Assembly (NCBI GenBank): GCA_031987605.1
Contig: DALZZF010000004.1
Span: 1 to 64,000 of the forward strand
From: JAFAGO01 sp031987605
GTDB taxonomy: Bacteria > Bacteroidota > Bacteroidia > Flavobacteriales > Weeksellaceae
Direction of reading: 5' to 3'
Length of the DNA: 64,000 nucleotides
The notes under the pieces were generated by a model. It was not told the DNA's origin, made no database searches, and saw only the letters and a program-made list of their open reading frames with translations. This document shows, one piece after another, positions 19,845 to 26,643 of the stretch. The position numbers and the translations under genes are program-made. The stretch's first letter is position 1; each line of letters starts with the position of its first letter.

Positions 19845-22682
19845 TTAAAAAGTTACATCCAAACCAAAACCATAGTATATTGGTGTAGGATAAGCACGAC
19901 CGCTATTTCCTCCTCCTGAAGACATATTGCTGTCAAATTCACTCAACTCCGGATCTACAAATTTAATTTCGCTTAGCGTAAACAGGTTTTGGCCTGATAC
20001 GTATACACGAAGATTCTGAAGTTTGAGGTCTTGTAATGCCGATTTTGGCAAACTATACCCCACCTGTACATTTTTAAGCCTTGCATACGCTCCGCTAAAC
20101 AAATACATATCGCTTCCTTTTCTAAAGTTATTGGTATTACTCATGGTTCCATTGTTTGCAAGCCTCGGATAATACGCATTAGGGTTTGCCGGTGTCCAAT
20201 AATCCAACTGGTGCGTATACATGGTCATTCCATAATTATAATGATAAGGTTCTACGAGTTCACCTCTCAACATCATGGTTCGTTTTCCTACTCCTTGTAT
20301 AAATACACTTAAATCAAATCCTTTGTATTCTACATTATATGTTAAACCAAATGTATAGCGAGGAAAAGGATTCCCAAAAACAACCAAATCGTTGTCGTCA
20401 ATTATGCCATCTTTATTCACATCCACATAACGGTTGTCTCCCGGCTGAACAGTAAGTCCTACTGGTACGGCAGCACCCCTAATTTCATCGTAACTCTGGA
20501 AAATTCCATCCCTTAAAAACCCCACGTAAGAATTATAGGGTAAACCTTCTCTTAATATGGTCTGGAGCTCATCCACGGTCTTGAGACGTTCCTGCCCCTG
20601 AAAGTCGAGTACTTTGTTCTGGCTATCCGCAAAATTTGCTGTGAGACTATGCTTGAAACGGTCTCCGTTGTGTCTCCATGTTGCACTTACTTCCCAGCCT
20701 TGGTTGCCTACTTTTCCTGCATTAAAATCCGGAAGCGAGGTACCATAAACGCCCGGAACCTGCGGTGCAACAAGAATATCACTGGTAACTTTGTTAAAAT
20801 AATCCGCACTTATTGAAAATGCGCCCTTGAAAAAATCGGCATCAAAACCAACGTTAAAAGTGGCTGCTCTTTCCCAACGGATGTCGGGGTTCGCAAAGTT
20901 GTATCCGGTTCCGCTAACCGCAGTATTATTATATGCATAAGCATTTTGAAACGTAAAATAGGTAGTTTGATACTGGTAATTCCCTACATTTTGATTTCCT
21001 AAAATACCATAAGATGCCCGAAGTTTGATATTTCCAACTTTTTCTGCATAGTTTTCCATGAATTTCTCCTGACTTATACGGTAACCGACTGTACCTGACG
21101 GGAAAAATCCCCAACGGATTTCTTTTCTGAATTTTGAAGATCCATCGTAACGGAAAGAAAACTCGGCAAAATATTTACTTTGGTAATCATAAGAAACACG
21201 TCCAAATATTGAATTGAGACTGTTTTTTGAAGAACTCTGATTGGAGTTATAAGAGTTCTCACTGATTTCAGTATCACTGATGGGAGTTCCGAGTTCTGGA
21301 TCGGTATACATTTTAAAAATTCCAATACCACGATCACTGTGATTTTCGTTGCTGGCTCCTGCAAGAGCAGTAATGGAATGCTGACCGTACATTTTGTTGA
21401 ATTCCAGCATAAACTGTGTATTCAAGTCCAGACTTTTTCGTGATTCATCGTTGGTATTACGGTCTGCACCGGAAACTCCAGTAGGATAAAAATCCACTCT
21501 CTGTGTGCGGCTGAACATATTATTCACCCATAAATGGCCTCCAAAAACCGCTTTAGCTTTCAGCCATTTGGTGATTTCAAATTCGGCATTAACACTTCCC
21601 AAAACATCATCATTATCATACCTGCGGAAACCTCCTTTTTCAAGAATACCCAACGGATTAAATTCCTGAAGAACGTCGTTGGTAAGATAGTTTCCATCGC
21701 TGTCTTTCTGCTTATAATACAAAGGGACACGAAATGCATCCACCATTAATGTTCCGGTACTGCTGGCATGATCCTTTATGAATTGTTTTGAGTAAGCAAG
21801 ATTGGAAGTTAATTTAAGTCTTCCAAAATTATTACTGAGATTAATTCTATAATTATAGCGCTCCATTCCTTTGGTTGGCCCTACGAAATTGCTTTCCTGA
21901 TTCAGATATCCTGCGGATACCATATAAGTACTATTGGCTCCACCACCGCTTACCGATACATTATAGTTGCTTTGCATTGCTGGTCTGGTAATTTCCTTTG
22001 CAAACCATTCTGTATCACCATTCGCTTTAAATTCACGAATTTGTTCAGGACTGTATGGCATATTGCTGACACCGGAATTAAAAGCAGCCTCATTTCGCAA
22101 CATTGCGTTTTCATAACCGTGTACTGGTTTCGTAAAGAAATGAGGAATATTATATCCTAAAAGTGCATTAAAATTTACAGTCATCGGGCTATTTCGCTTC
22201 CCTTTCTTTGTGGTTATAAGCAAAACCCCGTTACTGGAACGCGACCCATAGATTGCAGCACTTCCCGCATCCTTAAGTACAGAAACGCTTTCGATATCAG
22301 CAGGATTAAGGGCATTAATATCTCCTCCCACAATTCCATCAATCACAATCAGGGGAGAATTATTTCCCAACGTACTGATCCCTCTGATATTAATATTAAG
22401 ACCTGCTCCCGGTTCATTATTTCGTTGCTGTATCGTAAGGTTTGGAGCCTTTCCTTGAAGTGCCTGAGTTGCATTCACATTTGCACGTCCTTCTATATCA
22501 CCGCTTCCTACTTGGTCGATTGCGCCAATAACTTTAGTCCGTTTTTGTGTACCATAGGCTACAATCACCACTTCTTCTACTTCCGCAACTTTGGAAGTAT
22601 CGACTCTTTTTTGTTGGGCGAACAGCAAATGCCCGGAAAAAAAGATTACTGCTGTGGATAAAACTTTATATTTAATATTCAT
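19845..22682 (-). CDS. SusC/RagA TonB-dependent glycan transporter, short N-terminus
   Basis: A 945-residue outer-membrane transporter that imports oligosaccharides using TonB energy. After a signal peptide (to about residue 22, LLFAQQ) it goes almost directly to the TonB-box region VEEVVIVAYGTQKR and the plug domain (about 55-175, with NVNATQALQGKAPNL and LKDAGSAAIYGSRSSNGV). The 22-strand barrel fills the rest and ends in a terminal Phe. The carboxypeptidase-like regulatory domain of about 80 residues found in many SusC proteins, including the other one here, is missing. It is the first large gene of the operon, with a repressor-type operator upstream. The start ATG lies 1 nt after the stop of a small upstream ORF. 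Confidence 0.95.
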   Translation of the reverse strand: MNIKYKVLSTAVIFFSGHLLFAQQKRVDTSKVAEVEEVVIVAYGTQKRTKVIGAIDQVGSGDIEGRANVNATQALQGKAPNLTIQQRNNEPGAGLNINIRGISTLGNNSPLIVIDGIVGGDINALNPADIESVSVLKDAGSAAIYGSRSSNGVLLITTKKGKRNSPMTVNFNALLGYNIPHFFTKPVHGYENAMLRNEAAFNSGVSNMPYSPEQIREFKANGDTEWFAKEITRPAMQSNYNVSVSGGGANSTYMVSAGYLNQESNFVGPTKGMERYNYRINLSNNFGRLKLTSNLAYSKQFIKDHASSTGTLMVDAFRVPLYYKQKDSDGNYLTNDVLQEFNPLGILEKGGFRRYDNDDVLGSVNAEFEITKWLKAKAVFGGHLWVNNMFSRTQRVDFYPTGVSGADRNTNDESRKSLDLNTQFMLEFNKMYGQHSITALAGASNENHSDRGIGIFKMYTDPELGTPISDTEISENSYNSNQSSSKNSLNSIFGRVSYDYQSKYFAEFSFRYDGSSKFRKEIRWGFFPSGTVGYRISQEKFMENYAEKVGNIKLRASYGILGNQNVGNYQYQTTYFTFQNAYAYNNTAVSGTGYNFANPDIRWERAATFNVGFDADFFKGAFSISADYFNKVTSDILVAPQVPGVYGTSLPDFNAGKVGNQGWEVSATWRHNGDRFKHSLTANFADSQNKVLDFQGQERLKTVDELQTILREGLPYNSYVGFLRDGIFQSYDEIRGAAVPVGLTVQPGDNRYVDVNKDGIIDDNDLVVFGNPFPRYTFGLTYNVEYKGFDLSVFIQGVGKRTMMLRGELVEPYHYNYGMTMYTHQLDYWTPANPNAYYPRLANNGTMSNTNNFRKGSDMYLFSGAYARLKNVQVGYSLPKSALQDLKLQNLRVYVSGQNLFTLSEIKFVDPELSEFDSNMSSGGGNSGRAYPTPIYYGFGLDVTF

Positions 22683-22683
22683 A

Positions 22684-22941
22684 CTAGTAGCTTTTTATAA
22701 TTTCGTATACGTGCTCTATTTTGGACTGTAATTTATTAACAGTTCTTTCTCCCAAAACAGATTCATCTGTCCAAGCCTTGTTATTGGTAATTATACTTCT
22801 TTCCAAAATGGCAATATGCATTTGGCTGTAGATTTTAGCAGCATAAAGAAATAGTAAATGAGCTAAGTTTAAAGGCAGTAATACTCCTTTAAGATAAGTC
22901 TGGGTATAACCAGATGGATAAGATAAAATAATTTTGTTCAT
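22684..22941 (-). CDS. Possible 85-residue leader ORF upstream of susC
   Basis: This ORF lies in the expected 5' leader of the susC transcript and its TAG stop ends 1 nt before the susC ATG, an arrangement that could couple translation. The product has no family I recognise, no signal peptide and no clear domain; the central part is hydrophobic (LLPLNLAHLLFLY). There is no ribosome-binding sequence. It may simply be a chance ORF in a long leader. Confidence 0.25.
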   Translation of the reverse strand: MNKIILSYPSGYTQTYLKGVLLPLNLAHLLFLYAAKIYSQMHIAILERSIITNNKAWTDESVLGERTVNKLQSKIEHVYEIIKSY

Positions 22942-22988
22942 AGGAGATTAAATTGTTATTAATACGATTTTAACTGATTGTAACGTAG

Positions 22989-23017
22989 TAAATATACTAA
23001 ATCGATTTAATAAACAA
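22989..23017 (-). promoter_or_regulatory. Promoter of the mannan operon
   Basis: On the minus strand TTG (23015-23017) is followed, after 18 nt, by TATATTTA (22989-22996), one base from the Bacteroidota -7 consensus TAnnTTTG. The palindrome at 22998-23009 lies between the two elements. Transcription should start near 22983, about 300 nt before susC. Confidence 0.6.
22998..23009. promoter_or_regulatory. Operator 1 (12-bp palindrome) in the susC promoter
   Basis: TAAATCGATTTA is a perfect 12-bp palindrome with a central CG, the usual form of a LacI-family site. It lies within the promoter spacer, so a bound repressor would block RNA polymerase. Similar sites are at 24914-24925 and 25128-25139. 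The adjacent LacI-type gene is the likely regulator. Confidence 0.65.
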
Positions 23018-23185
23018 CACCTATGCGGAAAAAAAATTTTTAATTCATCATTACAACAATATAATCAATAATTTTAAAATATTGACATATATTAAATAAT
23101 TATAATGTTAAATATTTAAATAATATTCAATTAAAAAAAACTAAAAACATACATTTTTTTTACAAAAAAGATTGTAAAACGTTAA

Positions 23186-23197
23186 TAAAACGTTTTA
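23186..23197. promoter_or_regulatory. Second palindrome type near lacI-like gene
   Basis: TAAAACGTTTTA is a perfect 12-bp palindrome with central CG, preceded by a half-similar TAAAACGTTAA at 23175-23185. It lies between the end of the LacI-type gene and the susC promoter, about 170 nt upstream of the latter. It could be an auxiliary operator or part of the terminator region; no T-run follows on either strand. Confidence 0.35.
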
Positions 23198-23225
23198 GTA
23201 CTGCTAAATTTCTGTTAATTGTATT

Positions 23226-24257
23226 CTATAAGGAAGAAGGAGATGAGGAAGCTCTTATAATCAGTTCTGCTTTCAGAACGACTTTACGAGAACCTTCCTT
23301 TACATTTTTGCGTTTCAACAAAGAGATCATCAAACGCATTAATTCTGTACCAATGTCCGATAATGGTTGGGCAACAGCGGTAATAGAAGGATTATAAATT
23401 TTGAAGAATTCATTATCATCAAAAGCAACGAAACCCACTTTACTTAAAAACGAAGGATCTTTTGAATTGAATATTTCAATCCCTGATTGCGTTAAATAAT
23501 TGGTGGCAAAGAAAAGGGAATCAATTTCGGAATTTTTGGAAACAAAATTATAGATGAGGTTCTTTCCTTGTGGTGCTCTGGCAACATCAAAAGGCACATG
23601 GAGAATAATGGGAGTTAAATTGGATTCATTCATCGCATCTTCATATCCCTGCTGACGTTCTTTCATCTGCGTTTGCTCCAAATCAACCGTAATAAATCCT
23701 GTATTTTTGAAACCATTGGCAATCAGATGTCGCGTTGCAGCATAAGCCGCTTCCTTATTATCAATCACCACAACATTACACGACAGATTTTCAAAATATC
23801 GATCCACCAAGACTACAGGAATATTATCTTCTATCAATTGTTCAACGGTATTTCGAATTCCGGACGGCGGTACGATAATGAAACCATCAACCATCCGGAA
23901 TTTGAAGTACTGAATCAATTCTTCTACTTTTTTGTCATCATTTTCATGACTGCAGAAGATTACTTTATAGCCTTTTTTATACGCAATCTCTTCAATTTCC
24001 CGGGCAAGCCGGGCAAAGAAATTATTGCTGATATCCTCCACCATCAGCACCAAAGTATTGGATTTTCCTGTACGCAAACTCTGCGCAATGGGATTGGGAC
24101 GGTAGTTTACCTTTTCTGCGTAATCAAGAACTTTCTGTGCCAGCTCGCTGCTAATGTGTTTTTCGCGCGCTTTTCCGTTTAAAACAAACGAAACCGTTGT
24201 GGTTGATATATTTAAATCTGATGCGATTGTTTTAATCGAAATGGTGTTCTTTTTCAT
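23226..24257 (-). CDS. LacI-family transcriptional regulator
   Basis: A 343-residue regulator. The N-terminal helix-turn-helix (SIKTIASDLNISTTTVSFVLNG, split over residues 5-27) with the hinge helix (PNPIAQSLRTGKS) is typical of LacI proteins; the rest (about 60-335) is a periplasmic-binding-protein-like sensor domain (SNTLVLMVEDISNNFF). The ATG at 24257 is chosen; the reading frame could extend only to a TTG at 24266. A TAATTTTG box lies upstream. Its place between the susC promoter and the isomerase gene, and the nearby palindromes, suggest that it senses a mannose-derived sugar and represses the locus. The effector is not visible. Confidence 0.92.
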   Translation of the reverse strand: MKKNTISIKTIASDLNISTTTVSFVLNGKAREKHISSELAQKVLDYAEKVNYRPNPIAQSLRTGKSNTLVLMVEDISNNFFARLAREIEEIAYKKGYKVIFCSHENDDKKVEELIQYFKFRMVDGFIIVPPSGIRNTVEQLIEDNIPVVLVDRYFENLSCNVVVIDNKEAAYAATRHLIANGFKNTGFITVDLEQTQMKERQQGYEDAMNESNLTPIILHVPFDVARAPQGKNLIYNFVSKNSEIDSLFFATNYLTQSGIEIFNSKDPSFLSKVGFVAFDDNEFFKIYNPSITAVAQPLSDIGTELMRLMISLLKRKNVKEGSRKVVLKAELIIRASSSPSSL

Positions 24258-24291
24258 TGCTGGCAATTTGCTTTCGAAAGATAAGAATTTT

Positions 24292-24299
24292 CAAAATTA
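24292..24299 (-). promoter_or_regulatory. -7 box for the LacI-type gene
   Basis: The minus strand reads TAATTTTG, a perfect TAnnTTTG match, 34 nt upstream of the chosen ATG. A clear TTG at the -33 position is not seen. A 6-bp inverted repeat (24302-24316) sits just upstream and might be a binding site. Confidence 0.4.
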
Positions 24300-24348
24300 C
24301 AGAATGTAACACATTCATAAAGTGCTATTCATAAGTTCTTTTACAGCT

Positions 24349-24840
24349 CTATCTGCCAAAATCATCTTGTACACGCACAATATCATCTTCATCGGAAGGA
24401 TTATTTTGATCGGTGTGCTGCCAGATTTCTGCAACAATTCCCCAATCTTCTAATCCTATTAATCTGTGCCGCTCACCTTTATCCAGTTTAATCTGGTCTT
24501 TTGGTTTAAATTCGTTCAAGTCGCCTTCCACATCTGTATTGCTTCTCACAACACCAACTGTTCCTTCTACAACTTGCCATATTTCGGCTCTTCTGTGATG
24601 GTACTGCCAACTTAATTTTGCGTGAGGTTCCACTATTAAAATTTTAGGGCTTAATTTTCCTCCGATTCGAAGATTATCAACATCGATTCCGTCAAAATAC
24701 TGATTCGCGAAGTCCTGAGCCTGATCTTCATCTATTACAAAAAAACCACCCCAAGGTCGATTCTCATCTTTTGCAACAACGTTAAAACCTTGATTATTAA
24801 GCATTGAAGCTACCTTCGAGAAAACTTCTGATTTTTCCAT
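24349..24840 (-). CDS. Cupin-type mannose-6-phosphate isomerase
   Basis: A 163-residue cytoplasmic single-domain cupin similar to the C-terminal isomerase part of type II phosphomannose isomerases. The metal-site motif WQYHHRRAEIW (His81, His82, Glu86) matches the family's QMHHHRAEHW pattern, with a further His at 125 in ERHRLIG. It should convert mannose-6-phosphate to fructose-6-phosphate. Database records often name such proteins phosphoheptose isomerase, which I doubt. It is 91 nt upstream of the LacI-type gene, divergent from the ROK kinase, and carries an operator-like palindrome in its promoter region, so it probably forms the last step of mannan catabolism. Confidence 0.75.
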   Translation of the reverse strand: MEKSEVFSKVASMLNNQGFNVVAKDENRPWGGFFVIDEDQAQDFANQYFDGIDVDNLRIGGKLSPKILIVEPHAKLSWQYHHRRAEIWQVVEGTVGVVRSNTDVEGDLNEFKPKDQIKLDKGERHRLIGLEDWGIVAEIWQHTDQNNPSDEDDIVRVQDDFGR

Positions 24841-24913
24841 AGTTATATTACTTGATTTATTGGTGCAATATTAAACATTTTCATGCATTCTTTCAAAGCA
24901 TACCATTAATTAT

Positions 24914-24925
24914 TTAATCGATTTA
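24914..24925. promoter_or_regulatory. Operator 2 upstream of the isomerase gene
   Basis: TTAATCGATTTA matches the perfect palindrome at 22998-23009 at 11 of 12 positions, and the shared block extends to ATCGATTTAGTATA on one side when both are read in the same direction relative to their promoters. It lies between a TTG and a weak -7 box of the isomerase gene, the same placement as in the susC promoter. Confidence 0.6.
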
Positions 24926-25127
24926 GTATAGCAAAGCACCCATTAATGAAAGAAAAGTTCAACAAAAAGCCTAAAAAAATATACTAATGATGTGTATTTT
25001 TAAGATAAAAACCTGGCATTAAGGAGATAAATCGCATTTTTAAAATCAATTCAAAATCCTTATTTATAAGTAACAACGAGAATTTAAAAGAAAATATTAT
25101 CAGAATAAAAAAATAAAAACATTTTAC

Positions 25128-25139
25128 TAAAATGATTTA
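25128..25139. promoter_or_regulatory. Operator 3 upstream of the ROK kinase gene
   Basis: TAAAATGATTTA agrees with the TAAATCGATTTA palindrome at 10 of 12 positions and sits in the symmetric frame CTAAA-4 nt-TTTAG. It lies 60 nt upstream of the kinase start. The central CG is replaced by TG, so binding may be weaker. Confidence 0.45.
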
Positions 25140-25199
25140 GCAAAATTTTACTTAATATTGTAGTATCATTTATTTAACATTTTACAAAAAACTTCATCA

Positions 25200-26315
25200 A
25201 TGGATATATTTAATGATCAAAGGGTTGTTCTAACACTTGATGCAGGAGGTACAAATTTTGTTTTTTCCGCAATAAAAGCAGGAAATGAAATTGCAAATCC
25301 TATTATATTGCCCAGTAATGCACATGATATCGAATCCTGCCTGAATACTATAATATCAGGTTTTCAGCAGATTACAGATTCCGTTTTTCCGGAAAAACCC
25401 GTAGCAATTAGTTTTGCATTTCCCGGACCCGCAGATTATAAAAGAGGGATCATCGGTGATCTGATTAATTTGCCCTCTTTTAAAGGAGGAATTGCACTTG
25501 GACCAATGCTGGAGGAAATCTTCGGTCTGCCTACGTATATCAATAATGATGGAGATCTTTTTGCTTATGGTGAAGCCATTGCAGGATTTTTACCCAAATT
25601 GAATGATGATCTACGAAAAAATAATGTCCCAAAACAATATAGCAATCTATTTGGAATAACTTTAGGGACCGGTTTTGGTGGCGGAATAATTCATAACAAT
25701 AAAATTCTGGACGGTGATAATTCTGCCGGAGGAGAAATTTGGCTGATGCGTGATTTTAAACAAACTCATCTTCTTGTAGAGGAAAGTGTAAGTATTCGTG
25801 CGGTACAGAGAGTTTATGCTGAGGAATCCGGAGCCGATCATCTGCTTTCTCCACAAGAAATCTATTATATTGCCACTGGACAAATGGAAGGAAATAAAAT
25901 GGCCGCACTAATTGCGTTTGAACAGTTGGCTATTATGGTAGGTGAAGCATTGGCAAATGCGATAACACTGATTGACGGACCTATCGTTATTGGTGGCGGA
26001 ATTTCCGGTGCTGCCGATCTCATATTGCCTACTGTGGTAAAACATCTGAATGGAACCATCGAAAATCTTAAAGGTGACAAAATCCCGAGATTGGTTTCCA
26101 AAGTATACAATATGAACGATTCTGCTTCATATCACGATTTTCTAAACTGGAAAACCCAGACAATAAAAGTACCTTTTAGTAGTCGATATATAACCTATTC
26201 TGCAGAAAAAAAACTCGTTGTAGGACTTTCTCAACTGGGCACAAGCAAAGCCATTTGTCTTGGAGCTTATGCATTTGCATTACTAAACGTGGATAAGCTA
26301 AATCCTGTAAAATAA
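25200..26315 (+). CDS. ROK-family sugar kinase (candidate mannokinase)
   Basis: A 371-residue cytoplasmic kinase of the ROK type. The phosphate-binding motif LTLDAGGTNF is at 11-20, the catalytic Asp is probably Asp117 in YINNDGDLFAYGE, and GTGFGGGI and the second nucleotide motif IVIGGGISGAADL are present. There is no helix-turn-helix, so it is an enzyme, not a repressor. The ROK zinc motif CxCGxxGCxE is absent. Next to the phosphomannose isomerase and the mannan locus the most likely role is phosphorylation of mannose, but glucose or fructose are possible. No clear terminator follows. Confidence 0.85.
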   Translation: MDIFNDQRVVLTLDAGGTNFVFSAIKAGNEIANPIILPSNAHDIESCLNTIISGFQQITDSVFPEKPVAISFAFPGPADYKRGIIGDLINLPSFKGGIALGPMLEEIFGLPTYINNDGDLFAYGEAIAGFLPKLNDDLRKNNVPKQYSNLFGITLGTGFGGGIIHNNKILDGDNSAGGEIWLMRDFKQTHLLVEESVSIRAVQRVYAEESGADHLLSPQEIYYIATGQMEGNKMAALIAFEQLAIMVGEALANAITLIDGPIVIGGGISGAADLILPTVVKHLNGTIENLKGDKIPRLVSKVYNMNDSASYHDFLNWKTQTIKVPFSSRYITYSAEKKLVVGLSQLGTSKAICLGAYAFALLNVDKLNPVK

Positions 26316-26643
26316 GGTGATGATTTTTTACAGATAATTTAGAGCCTGTTTAAATTAGGTTGAATATACCTCATATTTTCATCTATAAAATGTAATTGTA
26401 TTTGTATGGCTTAAATTCAAGAGCTTCCAACAGAAGATGTCTTGTATTATTTTAATGCATTTTCCTGTACCAACACAAAATCTAATTTTAAAAGTTTATG
26501 CCAAATCTATAATTTTCCATTAAGACCTTGATCGAAATTAAAAAGGCGGCTTCAAAAAATGAAGCCACCTAAAGTGAAGAAACTATACAATTTTTATCCT
26601 ACAAGATTGATAAAAATAGCTTAAGAAAAAATTTGAGACAGAT
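26316..26643. other. Gene-free stretch between convergent genes
   Basis: The 328 nt between the ROK kinase and the inverting GH97 gene contain the terminator at 26540-26569 and, at 26340-26356, a GAGCCTGTTTAAATT block like the end of the ~76-bp repeat found elsewhere (possibly a decayed copy). Otherwise nothing is recognised. Confidence 0.4.
26540..26569 (-). terminator. Rho-independent terminator of the second locus
   Basis: On the minus strand a 10-bp stem (26545-26569, one G-T pair, A/T loop of five) is followed by TTTTT. It lies 74 nt beyond the GH97 stop and should end the minus-strand transcript of the second locus. Confidence 0.8.

Larger units (their letters stand above)
24841..25199. 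other. Divergent control region isomerase/ROK kinase
   Basis: This 359-nt AT-rich region separates two divergent genes. It holds two operator-like palindromes (24914-24925 and 25128-25139) and presumably both promoters. On the minus strand TTG at 24932-24934 is followed after 19 nt by a weak -7 box, TAATTAAT (24905-24912). I see no other structure. Confidence 0.5.

Noticed and set aside
24302..24316. GAATGT-AAC-ACATTC inverted repeat as a terminator of the isomerase gene
   Set aside because: The stem is only 6 bp and no T-run follows on either strand; at most it may be a binding site.
25200..26315. ROK protein as a transcriptional repressor (NagC/XylR type)
   Set aside because: The sequence starts directly with the kinase nucleotide motif and has no N-terminal helix-turn-helix.
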